Shown here in pieces: positions 13,560-14,436 of a DNA stretch of 14,436 bases. The DNA lies in NCBI GenBank assembly GCA_023435325.1, contig JAEYRT010000201.1, positions 1 to 14,436 on the forward strand, written 5' to 3'. The stretch comes from Pseudomonadota bacterium (GTDB lineage Bacteria > Pseudomonadota > Gammaproteobacteria > Burkholderiales > Burkholderiaceae_C). A program made the position numbers and the translations under genes. The notes below the pieces were generated by a model. It ran no database searches, was not told where the DNA came from, and saw nothing but the letters and a program-made list of their open reading frames with translations. How positions within the stretch are numbered: position 1 is the first letter of the stretch; every line of letters starts with the position of its first letter.

Positions 13560-14436
13560 ATGGGGTCTCCGCATCAAGTTTCCACCGTTTGCCTCACCCC
13601 GACTCCGCCGACGCGCGGTGTGATGATCGCCAGTTACCTGCTCATGGCCGGCACGCTGTTGCTGGTCATGTGGCAAAAGCTGTTGCCCGGGCTGCTGTGC
13701 GCATGCCTGGGCTTTTTATTGACACGCGCCCTCTCCAGGCTGGTGGCGCGCATTGACCGCCGCCCCCCCGGCCCCGTGCCCGACCGCTGGGCACAGACCA
13801 CGGCAGCCACACTCGTCATCCTGGCCCCCCTGATCTGGGTGGGTGTGGCCCTGACCCAGTCTCGCGGCTATCTGACCGATATTCCGCACCAGTACAAAGA
13901 ACTGCTGGACTATCTGGCCACCACGGTGCTGGACTTGCGCCAGAAGCTGCCCAGCGAATTGGCCGCCATGCTGCCCCAGGGTGCAGCCGAAATCCAGCAA
14001 ACGATTGCCACTTTTCTGGCCGCCAAGGCCGGCTCCCTGGCATCCGCAGGCAAAGCCTGGCTGGGCGGCCTGTTGCACGCCTATGTGGGCATTTTGATTG
14101 GCGCGCTGGCCGCCGTGCGTCCGCGCGTCTCACCCCGTGCGCCCCTGAGTCAGGCGCTGCAACGCCGCGTGATGCTGCTGGGCGAAGCGTTTCGTCAGAT
14201 CGTGGCGGCCCAGTTCTGGATTGCGCTGTTCAACACCTGCCTGACCGCGCTGTTCCTGCTGCTGATCCTGCCCATGTTTGACATGGCCCTGCCCTATACG
14301 CCGGCACTGATTCTGCTCACATTCATTGCAGGCCTGATCCCCATCGTGGGCAACTTGTTCTGCAATGTGGTGCTGACCATCGTGGGACTATCGGTCTCCC
14401 CCCTGGCTGCGGCCGTGTGGCTGGGCTTTCTGATCC
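13560..14436 (+). CDS. AI-2E family transporter (PerM/UPF0118), partial
   Basis: The first 292 codons are visible and the frame is still open at the right edge; the family is about 350 residues, so roughly the last 60 are missing. Membrane segments are visible as SYLLMAGTLLLVMWQKLLPGLLCACLGFLL, AATLVILAPLIWVGVAL, LLHAYVGILIGALAAV, FWIALFNTCLTALFLLLIL, and a segment containing the family landmark LIPIVGNL. A long soluble stretch separates segments two and three, as usual. Relatives include TqsA, proposed to export AI-2, and PerM/YdiK proteins of unknown or sodium/proton-linked function; no substrate can be assigned. The start is ATG at 13560, 23 bases after purM; ATG at 13623 is an alternative closer to the first membrane segment. 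No clear ribosome-binding site precedes it. Probably co-transcribed with purM. Confidence 0.88.
   Translation, partial: MGSPHQVSTVCLTPTPPTRGVMIASYLLMAGTLLLVMWQKLLPGLLCACLGFLLTRALSRLVARIDRRPPGPVPDRWAQTTAATLVILAPLIWVGVALTQSRGYLTDIPHQYKELLDYLATTVLDLRQKLPSELAAMLPQGAAEIQQTIATFLAAKAGSLASAGKAWLGGLLHAYVGILIGALAAVRPRVSPRAPLSQALQRRVMLLGEAFRQIVAAQFWIALFNTCLTALFLLLILPMFDMALPYTPALILLTFIAGLIPIVGNLFCNVVLTIVGLSVSPLAAAVWLGFLI

Noticed and set aside
1..14436. tRNA, rRNA, insertion sequence, prophage or defence system
   Set aside because: I saw no cloverleaf, ribosomal RNA segment, transposase, integrase or defence protein motif on either strand by eye.

Overview
The window looks like chromosomal DNA from a beta-proteobacterium of the order Burkholderiales, most likely the family Comamonadaceae (Comamonas/Acidovorax/Delftia type). 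The reasons are the mid-to-high GC coding style, the compact operon hda - HAD-IB phosphatase - pcnB - folK running opposite to purM, the paired circularly permuted ATP-grasp and alpha-E genes, and an intergenic palindromic element of a kind I remember from Comamonadaceae genomes. No 16S rRNA, tRNA, IS element, phage gene or CRISPR array is visible. Most genes are ordinary core chromosomal genes, and the placement is inference from content.

Layout. Positions 1-1864 hold a peroxide-defence operon on the minus strand: ahpC, an intercistronic terminator-like hairpin, then ahpF, which is cut by the left edge. An OxyR-like operator and a sigma70-like promoter lie upstream of ahpC. Positions 2098-2630 hold bacterioferritin (plus strand) with a strong terminator. 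Positions 2655-5305 hold a two-gene minus-strand unit, circularly permuted ATP-grasp followed by alpha-E protein, with a partial duplication at the junction. Positions 5456-7897 hold comEC (minus). Positions 7938-8408 hold a RidA-family gene (plus), followed by a palindromic intergenic element and a terminator. Positions 8579-12111 hold a minus-strand operon hda - HAD phosphatase - pcnB - folK with two 4-base ATGA overlaps. Positions 12484-14436 hold purM and the start of an AI-2E/PerM-family transporter (plus), cut by the right edge.

How the genes work together. AhpC and AhpF form an NADH-driven peroxidase, and bacterioferritin stores iron and so limits Fenton chemistry; the neighbouring placement makes an oxidative-stress corner. 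The hda operon joins replication-initiation control (Hda), RNA 3'-end turnover (PcnB) and folate synthesis (FolK). PurM makes AIR in purine synthesis. The ATP-grasp/alpha-E pair belongs to a widespread but functionally unresolved amidoligase-like system.

The most unusual things are (i) the duplicated alpha-E start that is read through as a 49-residue tail on the ATP-grasp protein, (ii) the nested palindromic element at 8410-8510, (iii) a bacterioferritin whose ferroxidase ligand position 127 is Thr rather than Glu, and (iv) the OxyR-like operator with an exactly centred dyad. I did not find a convincing wholly new system.
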